From positions 1-64,000 of the forward strand of contig NZ_JAUSUG010000006.1 in assembly GCF_030813435.1 (NCBI RefSeq): a stretch of 64,000 bases of DNA, written 5' to 3'. The stretch is from Evansella vedderi (lineage in GTDB: Bacteria; Bacillota; Bacilli; Bacillales; Salisediminibacteriaceae). The notes under the pieces are model-generated. The model did no database searches. It was not told the origin of the DNA and worked only from the letters and a program-made list of their open reading frames with translations. The position numbers and the translations under genes are program-made. This document shows positions 36,003-46,332 of this stretch, one piece after another (the stretch's first letter is position 1; each line of letters starts with the position of its first letter).

Positions 36003-36842
36003 ATGAATAATTTAAAATACTCAGTATTAATGTCGGTATATCATAAGGAAAAACCAGAATATCTCAAAGATAGTATAATCAGTATGTCGAACCAAACCAT
36101 ACCACCAGATGAAATAGTGTTAGTGAAAGATGGACCATTAACAAAAGAATTAGATACTGTAATCGAAGAGTTTTTAAGTAATGACTTATTAAAGGTTATT
36201 TCTTTGACTGAAAATGTAGGTTTGGGAAAAGCATTGAATATTGGTTTAAGCAAGTGTAGAAATGAACTCATTGCTCGAATGGATACTGATGATATTTCAG
36301 TAAATAATAGATGTGAAAAACAATTGGAGGTCTTTTCAAAAAATGATAGTTTAAGTGTTGTTGGTACAGCAGTTGCAGAATTTATTGGTGAAACTGATAA
36401 TATTATAGCGTATAAAGAAGTAAAAACAACTTACAGAGAGATACTTAATAATATTAAGTTTAGAAACCCAATAAACCATCCTAGTGTAATGTTTAAAAAA
36501 AGTGATGTATTATCAGTAGGGAGTTATAAACATTTGGATTTGAATGAAGATTATTATTTATGGTTGAGAATGGTTCAACAAGGCTTTGTGTTACAAAATA
36601 TAAATGAGCCATTGGTAATGATGAGGATAACAGATGAAACATATCTTCGCAGGGGCGGTTGGAACTACTTTATAACTCAAAAGAAACTATTTGATTTTAT
36701 GTTAAAAAATGGGCTGATTAACATTTTAGAATACACTTATAACAATTTAGTCAGATTAATAATGAGGGTTTTAATACCTAATAGACTTAGAAAAATACTA
36801 TATTTAAAAGTTCTAAGAAAAAAGGTAACTACTCATATTTAA
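36003..36842 (+). CDS. Glycosyltransferase family 2
   Basis: 279 residues. GT-A fold with YSVLMSVYHKEKPEYLKDSI, IVLVKDGPLTKEL, the metal-binding ARMDTDDIS and NHPSVMFKKSDV. Similar in layout to capsular beta-glycosyltransferases (AmsE/CpsI type). It adds one sugar to the lipid-linked repeat unit; donor and linkage cannot be read from sequence. Follows the reductase by 9 bases with AGGAG ahead of the ATG. Confidence 0.9.
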   Translation: MNNLKYSVLMSVYHKEKPEYLKDSIISMSNQTIPPDEIVLVKDGPLTKELDTVIEEFLSNDLLKVISLTENVGLGKALNIGLSKCRNELIARMDTDDISVNNRCEKQLEVFSKNDSLSVVGTAVAEFIGETDNIIAYKEVKTTYREILNNIKFRNPINHPSVMFKKSDVLSVGSYKHLDLNEDYYLWLRMVQQGFVLQNINEPLVMMRITDETYLRRGGWNYFITQKKLFDFMLKNGLINILEYTYNNLVRLIMRVLIPNRLRKILYLKVLRKKVTTHI

Positions 36843-37055
36843 ATAGTGGCATATAAAAAGTTTCAATTTACAATACATGTTTTGATGATAGATTAGCTAG
36901 GACTGAAGATAATGAAAGTTATTTTTGCATGAAGGAAGGCCTTTTTTAAGTAAAGGTACTACAATTTGTAACAACAATGTACGAGTCAGCGGAAAGAGGA
37001 CATTCTATCAAATTGAAACGAATGCTTACGATAAAATAATATAGGGGGTAATAAC

Positions 37056-38399
37056 ATGGTATTAATTAAAGATGATGTTAAACTCAATCCATTAGCACAT
37101 CAATTAATAAGAAAACTAGAAACAAAAGAAGCAACAATTGGCGTTGTAGGGCTTGGATACGTTGGTTTGCCACTAGCAGTTGAGAAAGCCAAAGCTGGAT
37201 ATGAAGTAATTGGTTTTGATGTACAGCAAAAAAGAGCGGATATGGTGAACCAAGGTATTAATTATATAGGAGATGTCGTTGACGAAGACCTAATTTCTAT
37301 AACTAATAATGGTACTTTAAATGCAACAACAGACTATTCGTTAATTAAACAAGTGGATGCTGTAGCAATTTGTGTACCGACTCCACTAGATATTTATCAA
37401 CAGCCAGATACGTCATATGTAGAGAGTTCAGCTAAAGAGATAGCAAAATATCTTCATAAAGGGATGTTAGTTGTACTCGAGAGTACAACTTATCCAGGTA
37501 CGACGGAGGAAGTATTAAAACCTATCTTAGAGGAAACAGGTTTAGTGTGTGGTGTAGATTTCTTCATAGCATACTCACCTGAAAGGGTTGATCCAGGAAA
37601 TAAAACCTTTAATACCAAAAACACACCAAAGGTTGTTGGTGGTATGACACGATCTTGCACCGCTGTTGCAGCATCAATGTATCGTAATGTGCTAGAAGGA
37701 GAAGTTCATGAAGTCTCCAGTCCAGCTGTTGCTGAAATGGAAAAAATCCTAGAAAATACATTTAGAAATATTAATATAGCATTAGCAAATGAAATGGCCA
37801 TCTTATGTAATAAAATGGGGATTGATGTTTGGGAGGTAATTGATGCCGCAGCCACTAAACCATATGGTTTTATGCCTTTTTATCCAGGACCAGGCCTAGG
37901 TGGACACTGTATCCCTATTGATCCATTCTATTTAACATGGAAAGCAAGGGAGTATAATTATCATACCCGACTAATTGAAACTGCTGGCGAAATAAATAAT
38001 AGTATGCCAGATTTTGTAGTAAACCGTTGTATGCAAATTTTAAATAAAGAAGGTAAAGCATTAAATGGTTCTAAGATTTTGGTGTTAGGTGTTGCTTATA
38101 AAAAAGATATAGATGATTACCGAGAGTCACCTGTACTAAAAATTCTTCAACAGTTTAATGAAGCAGGTGCAGATTGGACTGTTGTTGATCCATATGTAAG
38201 AGAATTCAAGTTAAACAACGATGTTAAAGAGGCGGTAATAGATTTAAGAGAAGATCTGGTCGAGAATGCAGACTTGGTGTTGATCGCAACTGACCATAGT
38301 TGTTTTAATTATAAAATGATAGCTAATAATGCAAAGGTTATTTTTGATACACGAAATGTATCGATCCAACAATGTAAAGGTGGATATTACAAATTATAA
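37056..38399 (+). CDS. wbpA: UDP-N-acetyl-D-glucosamine 6-dehydrogenase (WbpA type)
   Basis: 447 residues. N-terminal NAD motif GVVGLGYVGLPLAVEKAKAG, VPTPLDIYQQPD, YSPERVDPGN, and the catalytic Cys in PGPGLGGHCIPIDPFYLTWK. It oxidises UDP-GlcNAc to UDP-GlcNAcA, step one of the UDP-ManNAc(3NAc)A route whose other four enzymes are at 46470 and 47864-50615. The extended N-terminus (KDDVKLNPLAHQLIRKLETK) resembles WbpA/TuaD-neighbour forms. Its 213-base upstream gap holds no gene; GGGGG precedes the ATG. Confidence 0.9.
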   Translation: MVLIKDDVKLNPLAHQLIRKLETKEATIGVVGLGYVGLPLAVEKAKAGYEVIGFDVQQKRADMVNQGINYIGDVVDEDLISITNNGTLNATTDYSLIKQVDAVAICVPTPLDIYQQPDTSYVESSAKEIAKYLHKGMLVVLESTTYPGTTEEVLKPILEETGLVCGVDFFIAYSPERVDPGNKTFNTKNTPKVVGGMTRSCTAVAASMYRNVLEGEVHEVSSPAVAEMEKILENTFRNINIALANEMAILCNKMGIDVWEVIDAAATKPYGFMPFYPGPGLGGHCIPIDPFYLTWKAREYNYHTRLIETAGEINNSMPDFVVNRCMQILNKEGKALNGSKILVLGVAYKKDIDDYRESPVLKILQQFNEAGADWTVVDPYVREFKLNNDVKEAVIDLREDLVENADLVLIATDHSCFNYKMIANNAKVIFDTRNVSIQQCKGGYYKL

Positions 38400-38417
38400 A
38401 ATTTGTGGGGGATATAG

Positions 38418-39767
38418 TTGGGATTTATTTCGAAAAAAATAAAAGAATATTTACGAAGGGGTTTTCTAAGAAACGTTATTACTTTATTAACAGGTACAGT
38501 CCTTGCACAAGCAATATTGTTGCTTTCAACCCCAATATTAACAAGGATATATTCACCTGAGGATTTTGGTTTGTACGGAAATTTTATAGCTATATGTGCA
38601 ATAATAACCATAATTGTTAGCCTTCGTTATGAATTAGCTATAGTGTTACCCAAAAGTTCAAGAGAGGCAAAAGGTATAGTTATTGTTTCTGTTTTTATTG
38701 CAACAGCAATTACAATAAGTTTACTTCTGATAATTTTGTTATTTGGAGAATATCTGGCTTCAAATTTTAGTTGGCTTAATAAAGAATATTTGTATTTAAT
38801 TCCTATTTATGTATTTTTAACAGGAATGTATCAAATTTTAAATTATTGTTTTACAAGAACAAAATCATTTAAGCCTTTAGCAGTTTCGCAGTCAGGTCGT
38901 TCACTTGTTACTGTAGCTGTACAAATTTTAATTGGATTCTTCCTTTTGTTTGGAACATATGGCTTAATAATTGGCCAGCTTATTGGTCAATTATTTGCCG
39001 TAATGTTATTAGTCTATTATTTAATAAGATATTATAATAACTGGGATTTGAAATCTATAGAGATAGTAGAACTTAAAAAATTAGCTGTTAAGTATAAAGA
39101 TTTTCCTTTATATTCTTCAGGGAACTCATTTATTAATACACTCTCTATGCATATTCCTGTTGTTATTATTACCTATTATTTTTCAGCGGCGATTGCAGGA
39201 TTCTATATGTTAGCCTATAGGTTAGTAAGCTTACCAATGGGTTTAATTAGTAATTCGATTACGCAAGTTTTTTTACAAAAAATAGCTTCCGACAAATCAA
39301 ATCAACGTAATAACAAAAGCTCATATAAATTATGGACTGTATTGAGTCCTTTATCAATTTTGATCAATGGTATAATTATATTTTTTGCGCCTTGGGCTTT
39401 TGGATTAATATTTGGTTCAGAATGGGTAGTGGCAGGTGAATATGCAAGGTGGATTGCGTTTTGGACATTATTTCAATTTGTAGCATCACCATTAAGTACG
39501 ATAAGTTATGCTTACAATAAGCAAAAATTATTTTTCGGGTTCCAAGTTATTTTACTAATTTTAAGGGTCTCTGCACTAATGATAGGTGGCGTTTATAGCA
39601 GTCCTATTTTAGCAATAGCTTTGTTTTCCATAGTAAGCGGGCTTTTTAACTTAGTTACAGCAGGAATGTACATCTATATCGAAGCTGGAAAAAAAGAAGC
39701 TTTTATTGCCACATTCGTTAACTTAATTATATTTATATTCTTTTTATGGTTGATAATTGTTTTGTAA
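38418..39767 (+). CDS. wzx: Wzx-type flippase (oligosaccharide MATE/MOP superfamily)
   Basis: 449 residues with about 12 hydrophobic segments along the whole length. The start NVITLLTGTVLAQAILLLST and TRIYSPEDFGLYGNFIAICA are typical of polysaccharide flippases. It moves the lipid-linked repeat unit across the membrane for polymerisation outside. TTG start with GGGGGA upstream. Confidence 0.9.
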   Translation: MGFISKKIKEYLRRGFLRNVITLLTGTVLAQAILLLSTPILTRIYSPEDFGLYGNFIAICAIITIIVSLRYELAIVLPKSSREAKGIVIVSVFIATAITISLLLIILLFGEYLASNFSWLNKEYLYLIPIYVFLTGMYQILNYCFTRTKSFKPLAVSQSGRSLVTVAVQILIGFFLLFGTYGLIIGQLIGQLFAVMLLVYYLIRYYNNWDLKSIEIVELKKLAVKYKDFPLYSSGNSFINTLSMHIPVVIITYYFSAAIAGFYMLAYRLVSLPMGLISNSITQVFLQKIASDKSNQRNNKSSYKLWTVLSPLSILINGIIIFFAPWAFGLIFGSEWVVAGEYARWIAFWTLFQFVASPLSTISYAYNKQKLFFGFQVILLILRVSALMIGGVYSSPILAIALFSIVSGLFNLVTAGMYIYIEAGKKEAFIATFVNLIIFIFFLWLIIVL

Positions 39768-39779
39768 GGGGAGAGAAGT

Positions 39780-40871
39780 GTGAAAATCGTTTTAATTGGT
39801 GACACTTTACTTAATGAAAAACAAATTAAAATTGATGATAAAGTAATAAGTGAATGTCAGGATGCTGATCTAGTCATTTTAAATTTAGAAGGACCTATCA
39901 CCGATGCTCCTCCTATGAAAACGAGTGGCAGCGCGATTTCCTCAAGTCCGGATAATATTCATTATTTAAAGGAGCTGAACGTAAGTGTAGCAATTTTAGG
40001 GAATAACCATATTATGGACCATGGTGTACAAGGTTTAAATGATACAAAAAACATATTGAAAGAAAATGGGATACGTTTCGTAGGAGCGGATGATAAGCAG
40101 AACCAAATATGCTCTCCAAGTATTTTAGAATATAACAATATAGTAATTTTTTCATATGCACATTATGAAGGACCTATGTATGGCGAGCAAGGCTTTGGGC
40201 CTGTTGAGTTACCGTCTTTAAAGACTTTAAATAATAAAATTAAAGATTATAAAGAGAAAGGATTTAAAGTCATATTTAATTACCATGGAGGAGAGGAATT
40301 CTTTACTATTCCTTGGCCAAGAAGAAGAGGTTTTTTAACACGACTTTCTAATTTAGGTGCAGATATTGTATTTGCGCATCATTCCCACTCTGTACAACCG
40401 CTTGAAATAAAAAATGGCAAACTTATTATCTATAGTCCTGGAAACTTTTACATGGACACGCCTTATCAAAGAAACAATATTAACACTAACAAAGGTTTTA
40501 TCACTATAATTGCCAATGATTTAATTAAAAAATTGGAAATAGTTGTAGACAGAGAAAAAAAAGAAATAAAAGTTTTTAACTCTTTACAATTAAGCCTATT
40601 GACAGATGTTGTAATACCAGAGTGTGAAGCTAAAAGAAAGTGGATTAGTGAATGTAAACAAATATTTAATAAACCAGTGAGGAGAAGTTCTTTATTATCA
40701 AATTTTAACTTTATTGTTCGTATTATTAGGTATATTTTGTTTACAAAGCAATTAATTAAATTGAAAATTAAGATTAGAGATTTAGATATATTAATTTCTA
40801 GTTTACCTATAATTGGTACCATATATACAAATCGATTGTATAGAAAAGGCTATAAAAAATTTAAATTTTAA
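39780..40871 (+). CDS. CapA-family (PGA_cap) metallophosphoesterase-like protein in the capsule locus
   Basis: 363 residues. Motifs match the CapA domain: LIGDTLLNE, NLEGPITDAP, LGNNHIMDHGVQGL, YHGGEEF, FAHHSHSVQPLE and YSPGNFYMDTP. Unlike the capA at 10051 there is no N-terminal membrane anchor or signal, so it is probably cytoplasmic. It lies inside a Wzx/Wzy locus, not a gamma-PGA operon; proteins of this kind in O-antigen or capsule clusters may add or trim an acyl or aminoacyl substituent, but this is not established. GTG start behind GGGGAG. Confidence 0.85.
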   Translation: MKIVLIGDTLLNEKQIKIDDKVISECQDADLVILNLEGPITDAPPMKTSGSAISSSPDNIHYLKELNVSVAILGNNHIMDHGVQGLNDTKNILKENGIRFVGADDKQNQICSPSILEYNNIVIFSYAHYEGPMYGEQGFGPVELPSLKTLNNKIKDYKEKGFKVIFNYHGGEEFFTIPWPRRRGFLTRLSNLGADIVFAHHSHSVQPLEIKNGKLIIYSPGNFYMDTPYQRNNINTNKGFITIIANDLIKKLEIVVDREKKEIKVFNSLQLSLLTDVVIPECEAKRKWISECKQIFNKPVRRSSLLSNFNFIVRIIRYILFTKQLIKLKIKIRDLDILISSLPIIGTIYTNRLYRKGYKKFKF

Positions 40872-40903
40872 ACGCTTATGCTTATTTTAAAGGGGCAAGT
40901 ATA

Positions 40904-42478
40904 TTGAATATATCATTAAAAAATAAAATTGGGGCTAAATGGAGAAAAAAAGGTTCTCTATTTATTAAGGGGATCGTTAATGAGGATGTTGAACTTGATC
41001 AGCTAGTTAATCTGCAAGTGTTAAATGAGAATGCAGTTAAAAAGTTACTTCAAAAACAAAATACTTTTTTTTCTCTAGTTTGTGAGACGGATACTCTTGT
41101 GTTTGCAGCTGTTGATCATTTAAGGTCTTATCCGATATTTTATAGTGTTGAAAACGGAAATCTATATTTAAGCGATGATGCGAATTGGATTCGTCAGCAG
41201 ATTCAAGAAAAAAAAATAAATAAGCTCTCTGAATCTGAATTTTTGATGACTGGTTATGTAACAGGAGAAAACACACTTTATTCTAAAATTAAGCAACTTC
41301 AAGCAGGAGAGTATCTTGTTTATAATCGTACCGATAAAACTTTAAATATCAATAATTATTACTTTAAAAAACGAGAAAAAGTTAACTCTGATAAACATAA
41401 CTTAATAAATGATTTAGATCAAATTCATATTAATGTCTTTAAAAGACTTATTAATAATTTAAATAAACGTACTGTAGTGCTACCACTAAGTGGTGGCTAT
41501 GATTCTCGAATTATTGCTATTATGTTAAAGCGCTTAGGTTATAATAATGTTGTGTGTTTTACGTATGGAAAACATGGTAGTTGGGAGTCTACTGTCTCTA
41601 AAGAAGTAGCTGATGCTTTAAATTTTAAATGGATTTTCATCCCTTACTCAAAGAGTAAGTGGAGGGAATGGTCAATTAGTAAGGAAAGAGAAGAATATTT
41701 TAATTTTGCTAGTGGGCTTTCTTCATTACCTCATGTTCAGGATCACTTAGCAGTAAAAGAATTAACTTCCAAAAGATTGATTCCAGAGGATTCTATTTTT
41801 ATTCCAGGACATACAGCTTTTTTATCCTTTTCTGGCTATGATCCAACATGCAATGATATTAAACATGTAGCTAATAATTTACTTAATAAACACTATTCAC
41901 TTTGGGACTGGAATGGAAAGAGAACTGACTTTAAACATCAGTTAAATAATAAAATATTTAATTCACTTTTTAAAAACAATGATAATAATACATTCGAAAA
42001 CTTATTTTATCAATGGGAAGTCCGTGAGAGGCATGCGAAATTTATTTGTAATTCTGTTAGAGCATATGAGCATTTCGGTTACGAATGGCGAATACCATTG
42101 TGGGAAAAAGAGATGGTTGATTTTTGGATGTCGGTGCCTCAGAAATATAGAGTAAACAAAAATCTATTTAAAGATTATTTTAATGAAAAGCTAAGTTTAA
42201 GTATGCCATTGGTTAGTAGCCCCAACAGTGATTTTTTAGGAAGGGATGTTTCAAGGGGCTTTAAGCTTAAGCAATTAATAAAAAAAAGCAAGAATAGTTA
42301 TATGCTACTTAGTAAGTCTAGGAAAGTAGCTGATTACTATAAACACCCATTAGATTGGTATAGTATGCTTACCTTTTATGAGTATTTTACAGGTATTATA
42401 AGGGGAGCAGAAAATATAAATTCATTTCTATCAGAAAAGTATATTTCAAATATTAAATCAAAACAAAAAGAAAAATAG
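40904..42478 (+). CDS. Asparagine-synthase-like amidotransferase
   Basis: 524 residues. The C-terminal ATP-pyrophosphatase domain has the PP-loop VVLPLSGGYDSRIIAIML and the later WRIPLWEKEMVDFW. The N-terminal part resembles a class II glutaminase fold (FFSLVCETDTLVFAAVDHLR, YPIFYS) but the essential Cys at position 2 is missing (MNIS), so glutamine hydrolysis is unlikely and ammonia may be used, or the domain is structural. Such proteins amidate the carboxyl of uronic acids in surface polysaccharides. The diacetamido-mannuronic acid made in this locus is the obvious substrate; this is inference. Confidence 0.85.
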   Translation: MNISLKNKIGAKWRKKGSLFIKGIVNEDVELDQLVNLQVLNENAVKKLLQKQNTFFSLVCETDTLVFAAVDHLRSYPIFYSVENGNLYLSDDANWIRQQIQEKKINKLSESEFLMTGYVTGENTLYSKIKQLQAGEYLVYNRTDKTLNINNYYFKKREKVNSDKHNLINDLDQIHINVFKRLINNLNKRTVVLPLSGGYDSRIIAIMLKRLGYNNVVCFTYGKHGSWESTVSKEVADALNFKWIFIPYSKSKWREWSISKEREEYFNFASGLSSLPHVQDHLAVKELTSKRLIPEDSIFIPGHTAFLSFSGYDPTCNDIKHVANNLLNKHYSLWDWNGKRTDFKHQLNNKIFNSLFKNNDNNTFENLFYQWEVRERHAKFICNSVRAYEHFGYEWRIPLWEKEMVDFWMSVPQKYRVNKNLFKDYFNEKLSLSMPLVSSPNSDFLGRDVSRGFKLKQLIKKSKNSYMLLSKSRKVADYYKHPLDWYSMLTFYEYFTGIIRGAENINSFLSEKYISNIKSKQKEK

Positions 42479-42546
42479 ATTGATTGTATATCTTACTAAA
42501 AGGAATAGCTTAATTATTATAAAGTGGTGCTAAGGAGTAATAATAA

Positions 42547-43917
42547 ATGCATGCTCTTATTATTTTAATGATCGCTTGTTTGATTTCATTTTTCATATTG
42601 AAAAAAGCAGTTGGTCCAATAAGTTTAACTCAGGGTAATCCCTATAGCTTTTTATGTTATTATGTGATGCTATTTACAATAGCGGGCATTTTTTTCGTCG
42701 TATTAAGTAATATACAAATAAATTACTTTGGAATGTTAACACCGGAAGCGATAATGCTTACAGTGTATCTTGTCTCTTATTCATTGATTGCTTTTTCGCT
42801 TGGTGTACTGTTAGCTGTAATAATAACAAGAAGTAAATTTAAAAAAATGTATAATAATGTTAACTTAGATACTGGAAGCTATACAAAACGAATTTCAATG
42901 ACTAGTACTTGTTTTAGTCTGCTACTTATTTCGACTTTAGTCGTTATATATGTTTATATCAACCTTCCAGTAATACCGTTAACAAAGATCCTAAGTTCGC
43001 CTTTAGAAATGGCGCAAGCAAGAATAATGGCTTCACGAGGATTTGGTGGAATTAGTTATATAAGAAATATATTAGGTTTAACTTTTGTTCCATTATCGTC
43101 TTGTATTATTTATGCAGTTTATTTAGTGTATAAAACTAATCCATTAAGATTTGCATTCTATTTTAGCTTATTGTTATCCATTCTCATGTTATCTTATAAT
43201 TTGGCTAAGGCCCCAGTTATTCTTTATTTTTTATCTTTACTGGTGATATACGGATATGTTCGTGGCTATAACTTTAAATTTATTAAACGAAATGTTGGAG
43301 CAATCATAATGATTTTCGTTTCATTAATCCTTATGTATATCTATATTATGGGTGTAGAGTTACAATATATTTTTGATATTAACAATCCAGAATCGTTGGT
43401 TTTTAGGGTTCTCCTTGGGCAAGTACAGCCGTTATTTCTTCACTTTTATGTATTCCCAGAGAATATACCATATCAATTAGGTAAATCAAACTTTGGCTTT
43501 TTGTGGACTGAAAGTACAGAAATACCAGCCCGTTTATTAATGGAGTATGTAAACCCCTGGGGGGTTCAGAGCGGAATTGCGGGTGTAGCTAATTCTTACT
43601 ATATTTCAGAAGCTTGGGCAAATTTTGGATTTTCTGGTGTTATTTTAGCTCCAATTTTCTTTGGATTTATATGGCATATTATATTTTTAGTGTTATTAAT
43701 AAAGCCCACGCCTATTAAAATTGGAATTTTAGGTTTTTTAATAATTCAAATAGCTGTAATTACACATGCAAGTGCTACTAGGTTATTTTATAACCCCGAA
43801 ATAGTAGTAAGTTTAATGTTAGTTGCAATATGTATTTTAATTGGCCAAGTTATATCGAGTATAGTTTGCAAGAGTTATAGGAGGAAATCGTATGAATATT
43901 CTATATCTAACAGATGA
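42547..43917 (+). CDS. wzy: Wzy-type polysaccharide polymerase
   Basis: 456 residues with about 10-12 membrane spans and a large extracellular loop near residues 285-350 (PEDNIPYQLGKSNFGFLWTE region). Sequence identity among Wzy proteins is low, so the call rests on topology, size and location between flippase and glycosyltransferases. It joins lipid-linked repeat units at the outer face. No strong site other than GGAG 6 bases before the ATG. Confidence 0.8.
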   Translation: MHALIILMIACLISFFILKKAVGPISLTQGNPYSFLCYYVMLFTIAGIFFVVLSNIQINYFGMLTPEAIMLTVYLVSYSLIAFSLGVLLAVIITRSKFKKMYNNVNLDTGSYTKRISMTSTCFSLLLISTLVVIYVYINLPVIPLTKILSSPLEMAQARIMASRGFGGISYIRNILGLTFVPLSSCIIYAVYLVYKTNPLRFAFYFSLLLSILMLSYNLAKAPVILYFLSLLVIYGYVRGYNFKFIKRNVGAIIMIFVSLILMYIYIMGVELQYIFDINNPESLVFRVLLGQVQPLFLHFYVFPENIPYQLGKSNFGFLWTESTEIPARLLMEYVNPWGVQSGIAGVANSYYISEAWANFGFSGVILAPIFFGFIWHIIFLVLLIKPTPIKIGILGFLIIQIAVITHASATRLFYNPEIVVSLMLVAICILIGQVISSIVCKSYRRKSYEYSISNR

Positions 43918-45028
43918 TGAAATTACATCTGGTGGAGCTGTTAAAGAACATATTAATGCAATATGTAGGGGATTTAAAAATAAAGGACATAAAGTTACTT
44001 TAATATGTCCATCTATAGACAGAAATGCATCCATATTAGTGGATCAAGTTATTACGTATGGTTCAGGAAGATCGATACCAAGAGTGGTTGCTATGCTAAA
44101 GACAATCAAAAAATTATTAAATGAGGAAAATATTGATGCCATTTATATGAGATATCGGGCCTCTCAATTACCTTTGTATTTCTTAAAATCTTTTACTGCA
44201 CAGACAAGGTATTTGGAAATCAATGGTATTGCCGAAAAGGAAATGAGAATAAACAAATTTAAATATTTATTAATTCGATTTGTACAAAAAATAATCGAAC
44301 GTCCATTTTTCTTGAAAAGTAGTGGTGTATTCACCGTTACTAAGGAAATTGCTAGTTATTATAAAAATAATTATAATATACAAAAAGAAAATATATACGT
44401 TTTTAATAACGGTGTATGGCCTGAAAGATTTGAAACTAAACCTAATAAAAGAAAATCAGAAAAAATTACATTGGGCTTTGTTGGAAATATAGTTTGGTGG
44501 CAAGGGCTAGAGACAGTAATTAAAGCTATAGGAGATCAAAACTATAGAGATAAGGTGGATTTAACAATCGTTGGATCTGGTGATGAATTAGAAAAACTAA
44601 AAAGGTTGGCTGAAAGTTTAGATGCTAGTAACATTCAATTTTTGGGACAAGTACCTTCAGATGAGATTCCTAAAATTATGACTGGGTTTGATATTGGGAT
44701 TGTATCAAAAAGTATTAAAGGGGAAGGATTATCTCCAATAAAACTATATGAATATTGGGCTGCTGGGTTACCTGTGATAGCAACTAATTTACCAGGACTC
44801 GATATAGTCGAAAATATAGAAGGTGGTCTTAACTATGAAATGGATGATGTCGATTCATTGAAAAGTTCATTAAATACTTTGTTAAATGATAAATCTAAGT
44901 GGGAAGTTTATGGAGAAAATGGACGAAGGTATGTTGAGGAATATGCAAACTGGCATAATATCGGTGACTCCACTGTTAAAATAATAGAAGGTAAAAGCAA
45001 TTTTAATGAGAGAATTAAGTTAGTATAA
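43892..45028 (+). CDS. Glycosyltransferase family 4
   Basis: 378 residues, GT-B fold. N-terminal ILYLTDDEITSGGAVKEHIN; C-terminal donor-binding region with LGFVGNIVWWQGLETVIKA, FLGQVPSDEIPKIM and SIKGEGLSPIKLYEYWAAGL (E-x7-E motif). Adds one sugar to the repeat unit. The start lies inside the end of wzy (26-base overlap) behind GGAGG, so the two are coupled. Confidence 0.92.
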   Translation: MNILYLTDDEITSGGAVKEHINAICRGFKNKGHKVTLICPSIDRNASILVDQVITYGSGRSIPRVVAMLKTIKKLLNEENIDAIYMRYRASQLPLYFLKSFTAQTRYLEINGIAEKEMRINKFKYLLIRFVQKIIERPFFLKSSGVFTVTKEIASYYKNNYNIQKENIYVFNNGVWPERFETKPNKRKSEKITLGFVGNIVWWQGLETVIKAIGDQNYRDKVDLTIVGSGDELEKLKRLAESLDASNIQFLGQVPSDEIPKIMTGFDIGIVSKSIKGEGLSPIKLYEYWAAGLPVIATNLPGLDIVENIEGGLNYEMDDVDSLKSSLNTLLNDKSKWEVYGENGRRYVEEYANWHNIGDSTVKIIEGKSNFNERIKLV

Positions 45029-45127
45029 AATATTCTGCTCTTAATTAACTCTTTTTGTTGTTGTAGTTTATTAGGTTAGGTGCTGAAAGGTAAAAAATAT
45101 AACTGTAACAATTTATAAATTGATGTA

Positions 45128-45160
45128 AAGGAAGGAGGAAATCACCTTCCTTTTTCTTTT
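45128..45160 (+). terminator. Terminator-like hairpin inside the capsule locus
   Basis: AAAGGAAGG / CCTTCCTTT arms around a 9-base loop with TTTTTCTTTT, 30 bases before the next GT4 start. May reduce expression of the following genes. Confidence 0.75.
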
Positions 45161-45189
45161 ATACTTTAAATATTAAAGAGGTGTTATTT

Positions 45190-46332
45190 TTGGCTAGTCC
45201 ATACACGGTATTGTATATAGTGTCGACATTAGAACGATCCGGTCCTATAAACATTTTATATAATACTATCAAGTACATTGATAGAACAATGTTTAATGTG
45301 AAAATATTGACTCTTTCACCAGAAAAAAGCAATTCAGCAATTGGGGATTTTTCCAGCCTTGGAATTGAAGTTGTATCACTAAATATGTCAAGGATCAAAG
45401 GAGCTATTTTAGGATCTAAACACCTTGTTGAATATGTTAAGAAATATAAACCTGATATAATTCACACACATGGTTATAGAGCAGATATATTATCATCAAA
45501 ATATTTAAAGAAATTTAACCGTTGTACTACAATGCATAACTACCCTTTTTATGATTTTGTTATGACATATGGAAAATATATGGGTAATTTAATGGCGCGT
45601 AAACAAGTTAGAGCACTAAAGAAGATTGATAGAGCTATTGCTTGTTCACAAACAATTAAAGATGAAATGGTAAAACATGGGTTAAATACGCTAGTAGTTC
45701 AAAATGGGGTTGATAAAGAGTTATTTAAGGTAGTAAAGAATGATGATAAAAATTTAATCAAAAAAAAGTTAAAACTGCCACTTGATAAAAAAATATTTAT
45801 TTCAGTTGGACATTTGAATATGCGAAAGGATCCCAAAACTTTAATTAAGGGATACCTTAAAAGTAAGGCTAAAGATGATGGGATATTATTAATGCTAGGT
45901 AGTGGACCGTTAATTGAAGAATGTAAGGAAATAGCTATAGCTAATTCAGAAGTCCTTTTTTTAGGACATGTAAATAACGTTAAGGAATATCTGAATGGAG
46001 CTGATTATTTTATTTCCTCATCACTTGCAGAAGGGTTACCAAATTCTGTATTAGAAGCTTTGGCGTCAAGCTTACCAGTATGTTTGTCTGATATACCTTC
46101 CCATAATGAAATTTTAAATATCAATAATAATGCTGGATATTGTTTTAAAACTGAAGATATTGACGATCTAACGAAAAAATTAAACCTTTTAATAGAACAA
46201 GATAGTGAATTTTTATCAGCTCAAGCTGTTAGCATTATAGATAACAAATTAAACGCAGAGAACATGTCAAAAAGTTATCAAAGTATATATTTAGATATAA
46301 TAGAAAAAAAGTTTAATAAATCAGACTTATAA
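45190..46332 (+). CDS. Glycosyltransferase family 4
   Basis: 380 residues, GT-B fold. Start ASPYTVLYIVSTLERSGPIN; donor site VGHLNMRKDPKTLIKGYL, FLGHVNNVKEYLNGADYF and SSSLAEGLPNSVLEALASSL (E-x7-E). Adds a further sugar of the repeat unit. TTG at 45190 is favoured because AGAGGTG lies 6 bases ahead; a GTG at 45181 overlaps that site. A terminator hairpin lies just upstream. Confidence 0.92.
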   Translation: MASPYTVLYIVSTLERSGPINILYNTIKYIDRTMFNVKILTLSPEKSNSAIGDFSSLGIEVVSLNMSRIKGAILGSKHLVEYVKKYKPDIIHTHGYRADILSSKYLKKFNRCTTMHNYPFYDFVMTYGKYMGNLMARKQVRALKKIDRAIACSQTIKDEMVKHGLNTLVVQNGVDKELFKVVKNDDKNLIKKKLKLPLDKKIFISVGHLNMRKDPKTLIKGYLKSKAKDDGILLMLGSGPLIEECKEIAIANSEVLFLGHVNNVKEYLNGADYFISSSLAEGLPNSVLEALASSLPVCLSDIPSHNEILNINNNAGYCFKTEDIDDLTKKLNLLIEQDSEFLSAQAVSIIDNKLNAENMSKSYQSIYLDIIEKKFNKSDL

